From Luminiphilus sp. (GTDB taxonomy: Bacteria > Pseudomonadota > Gammaproteobacteria > Pseudomonadales > Halieaceae), in assembly GCA_024638905.1 (NCBI GenBank), contig JAHEJH010000060.1, forward strand, positions 1 through 5,517: DNA of 5,517 nt, given 5' to 3'. A program made the translations under genes and the position numbers. Under the pieces are notes generated by a model. The model was not told where the DNA came from and did not search any database. It was given only the letters and a program-made list of their open reading frames with translations. How positions within the stretch are numbered: position 1 is the first letter of the stretch; every line of letters begins with the position of its first letter. Below, one piece after another: positions 1 to 5,517 of this stretch.

Positions 1-1
1 G

Positions 2-28
2 CTGGCGCAGGAAGGGCTGCAGGAATAA
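2..28 (+). CDS. Possible C-terminal tail of an upstream gene (partial)
   Basis: Reading from base 2, eight sense codons (LAQEGLQE) run into a TAA stop at 26-28. The codons mostly end in G, like the other genes here, which makes this frame a better candidate than the other two. One of those is a run of Arg and Gly residues, and the other stays open into the antisense of the porin. Only the tail is present, so no family or function can be given. If real, the gene converges with the minus-strand porin. Eight codons are too few to be sure. Confidence 0.25.
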   Translation: MAQEGLQE

Positions 29-103
29 CGGACTCTCACGGCGCCGGTCATGAAGTGGCTATCGCTCAATCCCGAATGAGAGGACGCCGCTCCTTCAATT
101 GGG

Positions 104-142
104 GCCGCACCAAAGTTGCTTCGAAAGGACTTTCGTTGCGGC
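104..142. terminator. Hairpin between convergent gene ends, possible terminator
   Basis: GCCGCA at 104-109 is the exact reverse complement of TGCGGC at 137-142. Inside that stem, CAAAG at 111-115 can pair with CTTTCG at 130-135 if one C is bulged, leaving a 14-base loop. The structure directly abuts the porin stop codon (TAA on the minus strand, 143-145). Position and shape suit a terminator, perhaps bidirectional. Neither side has a T-tract, so it is not a canonical intrinsic terminator and may only stabilise an mRNA 3' end. Confidence 0.35.
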
Positions 143-1465
143 TTATCGCGACAGCAGATCGAAGTCGTAATTCACGATAATCCGAAAGTCGAACAGGTCG
201 TCTGCGCCCGGGTAGTCGTCGTCCTGGTGGACCCATGCGGCGCGGAGCCGCACCCAAACCTTCTCTGACCAACCCTCGTTGAGCCGCCAATCCACCGTCA
301 AATCGAATTCAGAGGCATCGGGTGAGGCGTTGGGGCCAGAATCCGGTGTGTCACCCCACACCATGTTGGCGAAAAAGCTTAACCTGCCCGGCCCTATCTG
401 GCCCATGTCTCGGGAGTAACCAAGGCTGAAGGCATCTTCGTCTGCTCGGTCGAAGTCGTTGATGATGATGGAGAGGTAATTGGCGGGGTTGCCATAGGGC
501 TTTTTGATGTCACCGCCATCGTCGGTTCGGCTGGCCCCGACACGAAACTTGTCGTCACCCGACACCAACTCTATTCGTGTCGAAATAAGGTGGGTTTTGA
601 AGTCGCCAATGAGCTCTTCGCCGATGCTACTTTGCTGCGTGTAGGAGACATCAGCCCACAGGCTGAGATCTTCCGAGAACTCGAGGCGTTTTTCAGCTTT
701 AGCGAACGTGGTGTGGAAGAGATCCGGGGTTCTCTGGTGAATCAGACCGTAAACCGATTGATCCGGCATGCGGTAACGAAAACCCCAAAAGGTTAAAGCC
801 TTATCGGTGTCCTCAGCCCCGGCGGCCTCCGACATGGGGGTAAATTCGTCACTGTCTTTATATTTAATGGAGTCGACGTATCCCGCCATATACGCCAAAC
901 CGTCACTCGGCTTGTTGCCGACGGTTACCGCGTTGAACGTATTGGGGATCATGCGCAGATCGTGCTTACCCATATAGGGCAGGTCGATGGACTGGCGACC
1001 GATGTGCACCCCATGATCACCGCCCAGACGGACCGTCGCGTAGGCTTCGCTGAAGACCGTAAAGGCCTCCGGGCCGGGCTTAAATAGTTGGGTACCGTCT
1101 TTATCAGATGGGCCATAGAGTTTTTGCGAGGTCGAGACAGTGGCACCAAATCGAATGCGGTCTTGCCACCATCCAGATCGAAACTCCAGCCCGCCACCTA
1201 GGGCCCACCCCGCTCGGGTGTTGGCCACGTCATAGTCCCGATGCAAGTAGTAGGTTCTCGGCTTCAGCACCAGTTCGGCGCCATCAAGCAACCACTGTGA
1301 TCGTTCCGATGCAGATTCCGTGCCGACTGGCTCCAAGATGGCGTGCTGATTTGGCTCCTCGTCCTCTTCCCTGAGCTCGGCAGAATCCGTTTGCGCCCAT
1401 GCGATGCCCGGCATCGCAAGGCAAATCAGCGCACCACCCAGCCAACACGACCAAACTCGAGACAT
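143..1465 (-). CDS. OprD-family outer-membrane porin
   Basis: A 440-residue beta-barrel porin, the usual size for the OprD family, which forms substrate-selective channels for amino acids and small carboxylates. The chosen ATG gives a classical signal peptide: MSR, a hydrophobic stretch, then AWA before Q25 (signal peptidase I site). The mature start is acidic (EEDEE). The barrel begins near residue 64 with LKPRTYYLHRDYD, matching the family's N-terminal pattern. A conserved-looking block lies at 152-177 (GRQSIDLPY, then LRMIPNTF), followed by the DGLAYMAGY strand. The mature protein has no cysteine and shows alternating aromatic and polar strands throughout. The last residues are NYDFDLLSR, so the chain ends in Arg rather than the usual terminal Phe. 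The start is uncertain: an in-frame ATG at 1516 and a TTG at 1594 also exist, but they would put 17 or more residues before the signal peptide. It lies 116 bases downstream of the amidohydrolase and is probably in its operon. The substrate is unknown. Confidence 0.88.
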   Translation of the reverse strand: MSRVWSCWLGGALICLAMPGIAWAQTDSAELREEDEEPNQHAILEPVGTESASERSQWLLDGAELVLKPRTYYLHRDYDVANTRAGWALGGGLEFRSGWWQDRIRFGATVSTSQKLYGPSDKDGTQLFKPGPEAFTVFSEAYATVRLGGDHGVHIGRQSIDLPYMGKHDLRMIPNTFNAVTVGNKPSDGLAYMAGYVDSIKYKDSDEFTPMSEAAGAEDTDKALTFWGFRYRMPDQSVYGLIHQRTPDLFHTTFAKAEKRLEFSEDLSLWADVSYTQQSSIGEELIGDFKTHLISTRIELVSGDDKFRVGASRTDDGGDIKKPYGNPANYLSIIINDFDRADEDAFSLGYSRDMGQIGPGRLSFFANMVWGDTPDSGPNASPDASEFDLTVDWRLNEGWSEKVWVRLRAAWVHQDDDYPGADDLFDFRIIVNYDFDLLSR

Positions 1466-1512
1466 TTCGCATGAATCAGCAGCCGTAGCAGCGATACGCA
1501 GCAAGTGAGCAC

Positions 1513-1566
1513 TCATTCGTGTGGGCAAGCCGCCAGTGGAAGCAGACCGATCATAAACGCAACCAA
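1513..1566 (-). other. Candidate 17-codon mini-ORF coupled to an alternative porin start
   Basis: On the minus strand a TTG at 1566 sits eight bases after a strong Shine-Dalgarno (AAGGAG, 1575-1580) and opens a 17-codon frame, MVAFMIGLLPLAACPHE. It ends in a TGA that overlaps the in-frame porin ATG at 1516 as ATGA. The peptide is hydrophobic and ends in a lipobox-like LAAC. The layout suits a translationally coupled leader, but the frame is short, its start is TTG, and it is simply the hydrolase frame continued past its stop. It may be chance. Confidence 0.2.
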
Positions 1567-1574
1567 GATGAGCG

Positions 1575-1580
1575 CTCCTT
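1575..1580 (-). promoter_or_regulatory. Strong Shine-Dalgarno with no in-frame porin start beside it
   Basis: AAGGAG on the minus strand lies just after the amidohydrolase stop codon (1582-1584). It is the best ribosome-binding sequence in the hydrolase-porin gap. No ATG, GTG or TTG in the porin frame follows at normal spacing. The only start at good distance is the out-of-frame TTG at 1566. The porin ATG at 1465 has no clear Shine-Dalgarno of its own. Confidence 0.45.
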
Positions 1581-1581
1581 C

Positions 1582-2742
1582 TTACCGCTGACAAAGCCGC
1601 GGCGCCTCGTAAGGCAAATCCATCAGCTCAAAATAATTCTGGCCCAAAGCAATATTGCGAAACGACTCATCGTCTAGTACGCGCAGCGCGCGGCTTGTTA
1701 TCTCAAGCTCGTGTGCGTAGTTCTCCCAGGTTTTAGAGGCCGCCGCGACAAAATCAGACCCGGGGAGAATACGAGTGGAGTACTGATTAAAGAACGGAAT
1801 GAAGACTTCCCCCCAGCGATGGTAAGCGTTGTAGATCACGTCCCAGGAAATATCGAGGTAGAGATAAGGATATTGATCCAGCCGCTCACTCATTAAGCGC
1901 ACATGCTCACGCGCATCTATGGTGGTCAGTTCCTTGGACAGACCCATGTGTGCCCAAACGATTTTATTATCGGGGTAGCTCGCGAGCGCATGATCCATCA
2001 GATGCAAAAATTTGGTTGGCTCAGCATCATTGCCAAGATCAGAGTGAATCGTGACCGGCACGCCTCGCTCGCGGAAAATCGTCATGAACTCTGACCAGCC
2101 AGCGATGCTCTCTATCGAAGCAGGCTCAGCATTATTGCCGAGAAGCGCCTGCTTCATCATGTTCAGCTCGCCAGACCAAGTAAACATGCCCGGAAACTCA
2201 TCGTCATATAGGGCTATCGTCTCCGCTGCGCGCTCCGCATGCGCCAGATCGATGAAGGTCATGGACAGCGTGATATGGATTTTATCGGGGTCGTAGGCTG
2301 CCTTTTCCAATCCGTTTACAAAGTCGTTTTTGATGCTCGGAATCGCCGAGACACCGGGGCAGTCCAAGTAATAGGAGCAGTTAGCGTCCAGCTCCAGCAC
2401 CTGTCCGATACCGAAGTAATTCACAAACCTGACGCCAAGCCGATCGAATGTGTCCCACAGTAGCTGTGCATCCATGGCCGGCCCGCCAAAGGGCTTAGGA
2501 TGGAAGTGCGAGTCCACCACAGCGGTATAGGGTTGTGTGGCGCGGTCAAAACAATAGTCAGGTGTTTCACCAGGTCTGAAATTCGCCAGAGTGTGGTCTG
2601 GTGGGGGTAGCTTGCGCCAGTCGAGTTCGGCAGCAGGCTGATAAGTAGGCGGCGACCCGTCGGAGGACGGGGTCACCCCTGTCCCAGCACAAGCAGTTAG
2701 CGTTAAGGCGAGCGTCCACATAACGCCCCGCTTGGTTCTCAT
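1582..2742 (-). CDS. Lipid-anchored periplasmic amidohydrolase (amidohydrolase-2-like TIM barrel)
   Basis: A 386-residue metal-dependent hydrolase of the amidohydrolase superfamily, resembling the PF04909 type. The N-terminus is a lipoprotein signal: MRTKRG, a hydrophobic core, then LTAC with the lipid-carrying Cys at 18. Ala follows the Cys, so there is no inner-membrane retention Asp, and outer-membrane anchoring facing the periplasm is likely. A Pro-rich linker runs to about residue 50. Catalytic landmarks follow in superfamily order: DSHFH at 77-81 (the HxH metal motif), GEL with Glu192, IHSD with His233, WAHMG with His265, and PGSD with Asp330. Four cysteines remain in the mature domain (64, 122, 128, 384), which could form disulfides in the periplasm. 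A GGGGAG ribosome site (2750-2755) lies 7 bases before this ATG and 4 before an adjacent ATG at 2745, so one extra Met is possible. The gene leads the minus-strand pair with the porin. Substrate unknown: the superfamily includes hydrolases, lactonases and decarboxylases. Confidence 0.9.
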   Translation of the reverse strand: MRTKRGVMWTLALTLTACAGTGVTPSSDGSPPTYQPAAELDWRKLPPPDHTLANFRPGETPDYCFDRATQPYTAVVDSHFHPKPFGGPAMDAQLLWDTFDRLGVRFVNYFGIGQVLELDANCSYYLDCPGVSAIPSIKNDFVNGLEKAAYDPDKIHITLSMTFIDLAHAERAAETIALYDDEFPGMFTWSGELNMMKQALLGNNAEPASIESIAGWSEFMTIFRERGVPVTIHSDLGNDAEPTKFLHLMDHALASYPDNKIVWAHMGLSKELTTIDAREHVRLMSERLDQYPYLYLDISWDVIYNAYHRWGEVFIPFFNQYSTRILPGSDFVAAASKTWENYAHELEITSRALRVLDDESFRNIALGQNYFELMDLPYEAPRLCQR

Positions 2743-2749
2743 CATACGT

Positions 2750-2755
2750 CTCCCC
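2750..2755 (-). promoter_or_regulatory. Ribosome binding site of the amidohydrolase
   Basis: GGGGAG on the minus strand precedes two consecutive ATG codons at 2745 and 2742, with gaps of 4 and 7 bases. This site, together with the lipobox that follows, rules out the longer frame starting at the ATG at 2862. That frame would place about 40 non-signal-like residues before the lipoprotein signal. Confidence 0.7.
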
Positions 2756-2822
2756 ACTCCCCAAATTGCGCCTGCACCGATAATGAACGAACACCACGAG
2801 ACTCGCACCATACATGTTGGAA

Positions 2823-2841
2823 CGAGCATTGTCGGTGCTCG
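2823..2841. repeat. Perfect inverted repeat CGAGCA-N7-TGCTCG, possible operator
   Basis: CGAGCA at 2823-2828 and TGCTCG at 2836-2841 are exact reverse complements around a 7-base spacer. The 19-base dyad has the size of a dimeric regulator site and lies about 80 bases upstream of the amidohydrolase start. It could also fold as a short hairpin in a 5' leader. No regulator gene is present in the window to match it to. Confidence 0.4.
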
Positions 2842-2965
2842 GCTGCTCAAGGTTAATCGCATTAGGTGACGCCAAGGCCATAAACCGAGAAAATTTAAAC
2901 TGACTAAAACCCGTGAACCCCGATCAAATTACCCCGTTTTTCTTCCTCGTGCGAAAGCTGACAGC

Positions 2966-3005
2966 ATTCCTCGATTAACTTGACCCAGCAGGGCAATTCC
3001 TCGAT
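2966..3005. repeat. Direct repeat ATTCCTCGAT x2, 30-base period, upstream of gltS
   Basis: ATTCCTCGAT occurs at 2966-2975 and again at 2996-3005, exactly 30 bases start to start, close to three helical turns. A third shorter copy of its core, TTCCTCG, lies at 2943-2949. The -35-like TTGACC (2980-2985) falls between the two full copies. The same-face spacing fits tandem binding of a regulator at the gltS promoter. Function is inferred from spacing and position only. Confidence 0.4.
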
Positions 3006-3035
3006 GGTCGGGACTCACCGTTGTAAACACTGAAT

Positions 3036-3039
3036 AGGG
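3036..3039 (+). promoter_or_regulatory. Weak ribosome binding site of gltS
   Basis: AGGG lies 9 bases before the ATG at 3049. An in-frame TGA at 3031-3033 blocks any start further upstream, so this ATG is the first usable one. Confidence 0.4.
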
Positions 3040-3048
3040 CGCAGCGCT

Positions 3049-4275
3049 ATGGAGCTTCTCGAAGGCACACTCAAGCTTGATACCTTCCTCACCGTGACGC
3101 TGGGCATCGTGGTGCTCTTCATCGGTAAGCAACTGAACCAGGTGGTGCCCGCGTTTCGTGAGTTCAGCATCCCCGAACCCGTCACCGGTGGGCTGCTGGT
3201 GTGCATTCTCTTCACGCTGATCTACGCAGTCACCGGCGTCGGCGTGGAATTCAACCTCGGGGCGCGTGATGTGCTGCTGGTGTACTTCTTCACCACCATT
3301 GGCATCAATGCCAGCTTTAGTGACCTGCTGGGCGGCGGCAAGCCGCTCGTCATTCTATTAGCCGCCACCGTCGTGTTTATGGTGTTACAGAATTTCACGG
3401 GCATTGGTGTCGCCTCGGCATTGGGCCTTGAGCCTGCGGTAGGGCTCTTGGGGGGCACTGTGTCACTGATTGGCGGTCACGGTACCTCTATCGCCTGGGC
3501 ACCCGTCTTCGCGGAGAAATACGGCATCAGTGGCGCGGCCGAGATCGGTATTGCCTGCGCGACCTTTGGGCTGGTGCTGGCAAGCCTTATGGGCGGCCCG
3601 ATCGCCAAGTTCCTGATCAACCGACACAATCTCAAGTCTGAAGCCGAAGACACGCTCGACATTGGCGTTAAGCAAGAAGATCGGGGCATGGATATTCATT
3701 ACATGGACGTGCTCGACGCCATCCTGTCGATTCACATTTGCGTGATTATTGGCGTGCTGCTGGACGAGGCACTCGAAGCTGCGGGCGTACAACTCCCCCT
3801 GTTCGTCAGCTGCCTCTTTGCCGGAATTGTGATGAGCAATCTGCGCCCAAAAGCGCTACCCCGCATTACCGGCACCTCATGGCCTTCGCGGACCCCCGCA
3901 ATCGCTCTGATCGCTGATGTCTCACTCGGTACGTTCCTGGCCATGTCGCTGATGAGCATGAAGCTGTGGGAACTCGCCAGCCTCGCCGGCCCTCTGGTAC
4001 TGATTCTCGGCGCCCAGGTGTTGGTGGCAGCGACTTTTATTGTGTTCGTCGTGTTTCGGCTGATGGGCAAGAATTATGAGGCAGCGGTGGTCTCTGCCGG
4101 TTTCGGTGGCTTCTCTATGGGCGCCACACCCACCGCCATGGCCAACATGTCGGCCGTCACCAAGCGATATGGGGCCTGCCACGAGGCATTTATTATCGTA
4201 CCGTTGGTCGGCGCCTTCTTTATTGATATCGCCAACGTGATCATCATCCAGCAGCTGCTCTCCTGGATCGGCTAA
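3049..4275 (+). CDS. gltS: Sodium/glutamate symporter GltS
   Basis: A 408-residue inner-membrane carrier of the glutamate:Na+ symporter (ESS) family that imports L-glutamate driven by the sodium gradient. The length matches Escherichia coli GltS (about 400). It has two homologous membrane halves joined by a polar loop at about 200-220 (NRHNLKSEAEDT onward). Each half carries the family's re-entrant-loop signature: GLLGGTVSLIGGHGT at 132-146 and GFSMGATPTAMANM at 354-367. Other conserved-looking stretches are IPEPVTGGLL near 41-50, IGINASF near 84-90, ACATFGLVLASLMGGP in the first half, and VPLVGAFFIDIAN near the C-terminus. The start is fixed by an in-frame stop just upstream and by the early beginning of the first membrane segment. 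The protein looks intact. It is divergent from the amidohydrolase and porin, and 45 bases ahead of the MFS gene, so it is probably first in a plus-strand operon. Family assignment is firm; strict preference for glutamate is inferred from homology. Confidence 0.96.
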   Translation: MELLEGTLKLDTFLTVTLGIVVLFIGKQLNQVVPAFREFSIPEPVTGGLLVCILFTLIYAVTGVGVEFNLGARDVLLVYFFTTIGINASFSDLLGGGKPLVILLAATVVFMVLQNFTGIGVASALGLEPAVGLLGGTVSLIGGHGTSIAWAPVFAEKYGISGAAEIGIACATFGLVLASLMGGPIAKFLINRHNLKSEAEDTLDIGVKQEDRGMDIHYMDVLDAILSIHICVIIGVLLDEALEAAGVQLPLFVSCLFAGIVMSNLRPKALPRITGTSWPSRTPAIALIADVSLGTFLAMSLMSMKLWELASLAGPLVLILGAQVLVAATFIVFVVFRLMGKNYEAAVVSAGFGGFSMGATPTAMANMSAVTKRYGACHEAFIIVPLVGAFFIDIANVIIIQQLLSWIG

Positions 4276-4320
4276 GTCGTCGCGAGCGCTATCAGAAACA
4301 TCGCAGAGATCACTTAGGCA

Positions 4321-5517
4321 ATGCAGCGCAGCAAGTGGCAGCGCGCACTGATCATCGTCTCGCTCATTTTTGCGGGCGAGGCGATTTTTACCCTCCCCTA
4401 TCACGTCACTCGCTTTTTTCGTCCGACCTTTCTTGAAGTATTCGACCTTACGGCGACCGAACTTGGTGTGGCACAAAGCGCTTACGGCTTCATTGCCATG
4501 GCCGCCTACTTTTTTGGCGGGCCACTAGCGGATCGATTCGAGCCCCGCAAACTGCTCTCGGTTTCGCTCTGGGCCACCGCACTGGGCGGCCTCTATTTAG
4601 CTACTTTCCCCGACGTCACCGGCGTCATGTTGATATGGGGCTTTTTTGGGCTGACCAATATCCTGTTGTTCTGGGCGGCGCTGATTAAGGTGACCCGAGC
4701 CTGGGGCGGCGACGATCAACAAGGCCTCGCATACGGACTGCTGGATGGCGGCAGGGGTTTGTTGGCCGCTGTATTGGCATCGCTAGGTGTTTTTGCTTTT
4801 TCGATAGCGTTTCCACTGGGCTATGACGCTGCGACGCTAGAGCAAAAAGGGACGGTGCTGCAGCAGGTGATTTATGGCTATACGGCGGTCACGGCCGCGG
4901 TCGGGGTGCTGGTGTGGTTCACGCTACGCGGCCTCGATGGCGAAACCGACGACGGGCAAAGTGCGTCCACCGCTGACTTTTTTCGCCAGATCAAAGCAGT
5001 GATCAAGCTACGAGTGGTGTGGTTGCAGACAACGGTGCTGGTGTGTGCCTACACCAGCTACAAGGCGTTTGATCAGTACGCGCTATTTGCTGTCCGTGGC
5101 CATGGCATTGATGAGATCGACGCGGCACAGATTGTGGCGACCGGGGCCTGGACCCGCCCGATCGCGGCGCTGGCACTCGGCCTTTTGGGGGATCGATTCG
5201 GTATCTCACGAATGGCGCTGGTATGTTTTGTACTGCTGATTATCAGCCATTCGCTGTTTGCCTTTACCGGCACGGCGCTCGGCACCTTGTCGATGATTTT
5301 GCTGAATACGCTGGTCACCGGCATCGCCATCTTCGGGTTGCGCGGGCTCTATTTTGGCTTACTGGAGGAAGGCCAAATACCGCTGGCTGTAACCGGCACC
5401 GCGGTGGGTCTGGTATCCGTGATCGGGTATACGCCTGATGTGTACATCGCCGCGGTGGCTGGCTACTTGATTGATCAAAGTCCGGGACTCGCGGGCTTCC
5501 AGCATCTGTTTATGCTT
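4321..5517 (+). CDS. MFS transporter, 3' end beyond the window (partial)
   Basis: A major facilitator superfamily inner-membrane transporter. The frame stays open for 399 codons to the window edge, and families of this kind run about 400-440, so only the last tens of residues should be missing. The MFS cytoplasmic loop signature appears in both halves: GGPLADRFEPRKLL at 66-79 and GLLGDRFGISRM near 287-298. Other distinctive stretches are GLLDGGRG (139-146), LRGLYFGLLEE (340-350), and TGTAVGLVSVIGYTPDVY (358-375). These resemble the YihN/YqcE-like group often labelled NarK-type, but I place it there from memory of motifs only. A polar central loop near residues 205-225 separates the halves. 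An in-frame TAG at 4315-4317 blocks earlier starts, and there is no good Shine-Dalgarno (TAGG too close, AGAG too far). The 45-base gap after gltS suggests co-transcription. The substrate cannot be told; a small organic anion or amino-acid derivative would fit the neighbours. Confidence 0.9.
   Translation, partial: MQRSKWQRALIIVSLIFAGEAIFTLPYHVTRFFRPTFLEVFDLTATELGVAQSAYGFIAMAAYFFGGPLADRFEPRKLLSVSLWATALGGLYLATFPDVTGVMLIWGFFGLTNILLFWAALIKVTRAWGGDDQQGLAYGLLDGGRGLLAAVLASLGVFAFSIAFPLGYDAATLEQKGTVLQQVIYGYTAVTAAVGVLVWFTLRGLDGETDDGQSASTADFFRQIKAVIKLRVVWLQTTVLVCAYTSYKAFDQYALFAVRGHGIDEIDAAQIVATGAWTRPIAALALGLLGDRFGISRMALVCFVLLIISHSLFAFTGTALGTLSMILLNTLVTGIAIFGLRGLYFGLLEEGQIPLAVTGTAVGLVSVIGYTPDVYIAAVAGYLIDQSPGLAGFQHLFML

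Larger units (their letters stand above)
2746..3048. other. Divergent intergenic region between the amidohydrolase and gltS
   Basis: About 300 bases with no supported gene must hold the promoters for both directions. The centre (roughly 2881-2940) is AT-rich compared with its surroundings. Upstream of gltS a TTGACC at 2980-2985 resembles a -35 box, but the sequence 17 bases on (GATGGT) is a poor -10. On the minus strand CATTAT (2780-2785) resembles a -10 but lacks a recognisable -35. Weak matches in both directions suit promoters that need an activator, though alternative sigma factors or my reading limits explain it equally well. The inverted and direct repeats here are listed separately. 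Confidence 0.6.

Noticed and set aside
66..290. 74-residue minus-strand open frame at the porin 3' end
   Set aside because: It is an Arg-rich shifted frame of the porin C-terminus running through the hairpin, with no family resemblance.
590..796. 68-residue plus-strand open frame inside the porin
   Set aside because: It is antisense to continuous barrel-forming coding sequence and has no supporting features.
143..1594. Porin read from the TTG at 1594 (483 residues)
   Set aside because: It would overlap the hydrolase stop and put 43 Arg-, Ser- and Ala-rich residues before a complete signal peptide. No ribosome site precedes that TTG.
1708..2463. Chain of plus-strand open frames opposite the amidohydrolase
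   Set aside because: They are short, overlap one another in different frames, and are antisense to a gene with intact catalytic motifs.
1582..2862. Amidohydrolase read from the ATG at 2862 (426 residues)
   Set aside because: The clear GGGGAG site and lipoprotein signal lie at 2742-2755, and a lipobox must be near the N-terminus to work.
2567..2881. 104-residue minus-strand open frame over the hydrolase start
   Set aside because: It is a shifted-frame shadow of the lipoprotein N-terminus and the intergenic DNA, with no domain or signal.
2929..3132. 67-residue minus-strand open frame over the gltS promoter and start
   Set aside because: It overlaps the N-terminus of gltS in antisense and the repeat region, with no recognisable protein features.
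3922..4476. 184-residue minus-strand open frame across the gltS-MFS junction
   Set aside because: It is antisense to two well-supported membrane proteins. Its composition (very rich in His, Asp, Arg and Gly) is what the complement of membrane-protein codons gives. No family features are visible.

Overview
The window looks like chromosomal DNA from a Gram-negative bacterium, most likely a marine-type gammaproteobacterium of moderately high GC. The evidence is an outer-membrane OprD-type porin, a lipoprotein with a classical lipobox, and a Na+/glutamate symporter that follows the enterobacterial GltS layout closely. The taxonomic placement is inference, since no rRNA or marker gene is present. 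I see no tRNA, rRNA, CRISPR array, insertion sequence or phage gene.

Layout: bases 1-28 may hold the last codons of a plus-strand gene. A 114-base gap follows, with a hairpin (104-142) that abuts the stop codon of the first minus-strand gene. Two minus-strand genes fill 143-2742. In transcription order they are a lipid-anchored periplasmic amidohydrolase (1582-2742) and an OprD-family porin (143-1465), probably co-transcribed. A roughly 300-base intergenic region (2746-3048) separates them from two plus-strand genes: gltS (3049-4275) and, 45 bases later, a major facilitator superfamily (MFS) transporter (4321 to the window end, C-terminus missing). The intergenic region carries a perfect 6-bp inverted repeat and a 10-bp direct repeat with 30-bp periodicity. 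Both are candidates for regulator binding.

How the genes may work together: the set reads as a small nutrient acquisition locus. The porin would admit a small, probably anionic or amino-acid-like solute. The periplasmic metal-dependent hydrolase could act on it. GltS would import glutamate by Na+ symport, and the MFS protein would move another small organic solute across the inner membrane. The divergent arrangement around a shared regulatory region makes co-regulation plausible, but neither the hydrolase substrate nor the MFS substrate can be read from the sequence. I found no clear evidence of a wholly new system. The least characterised elements are the lipoprotein amidohydrolase, the porin start region with a possible coupled mini-ORF, and the repeats upstream of gltS.
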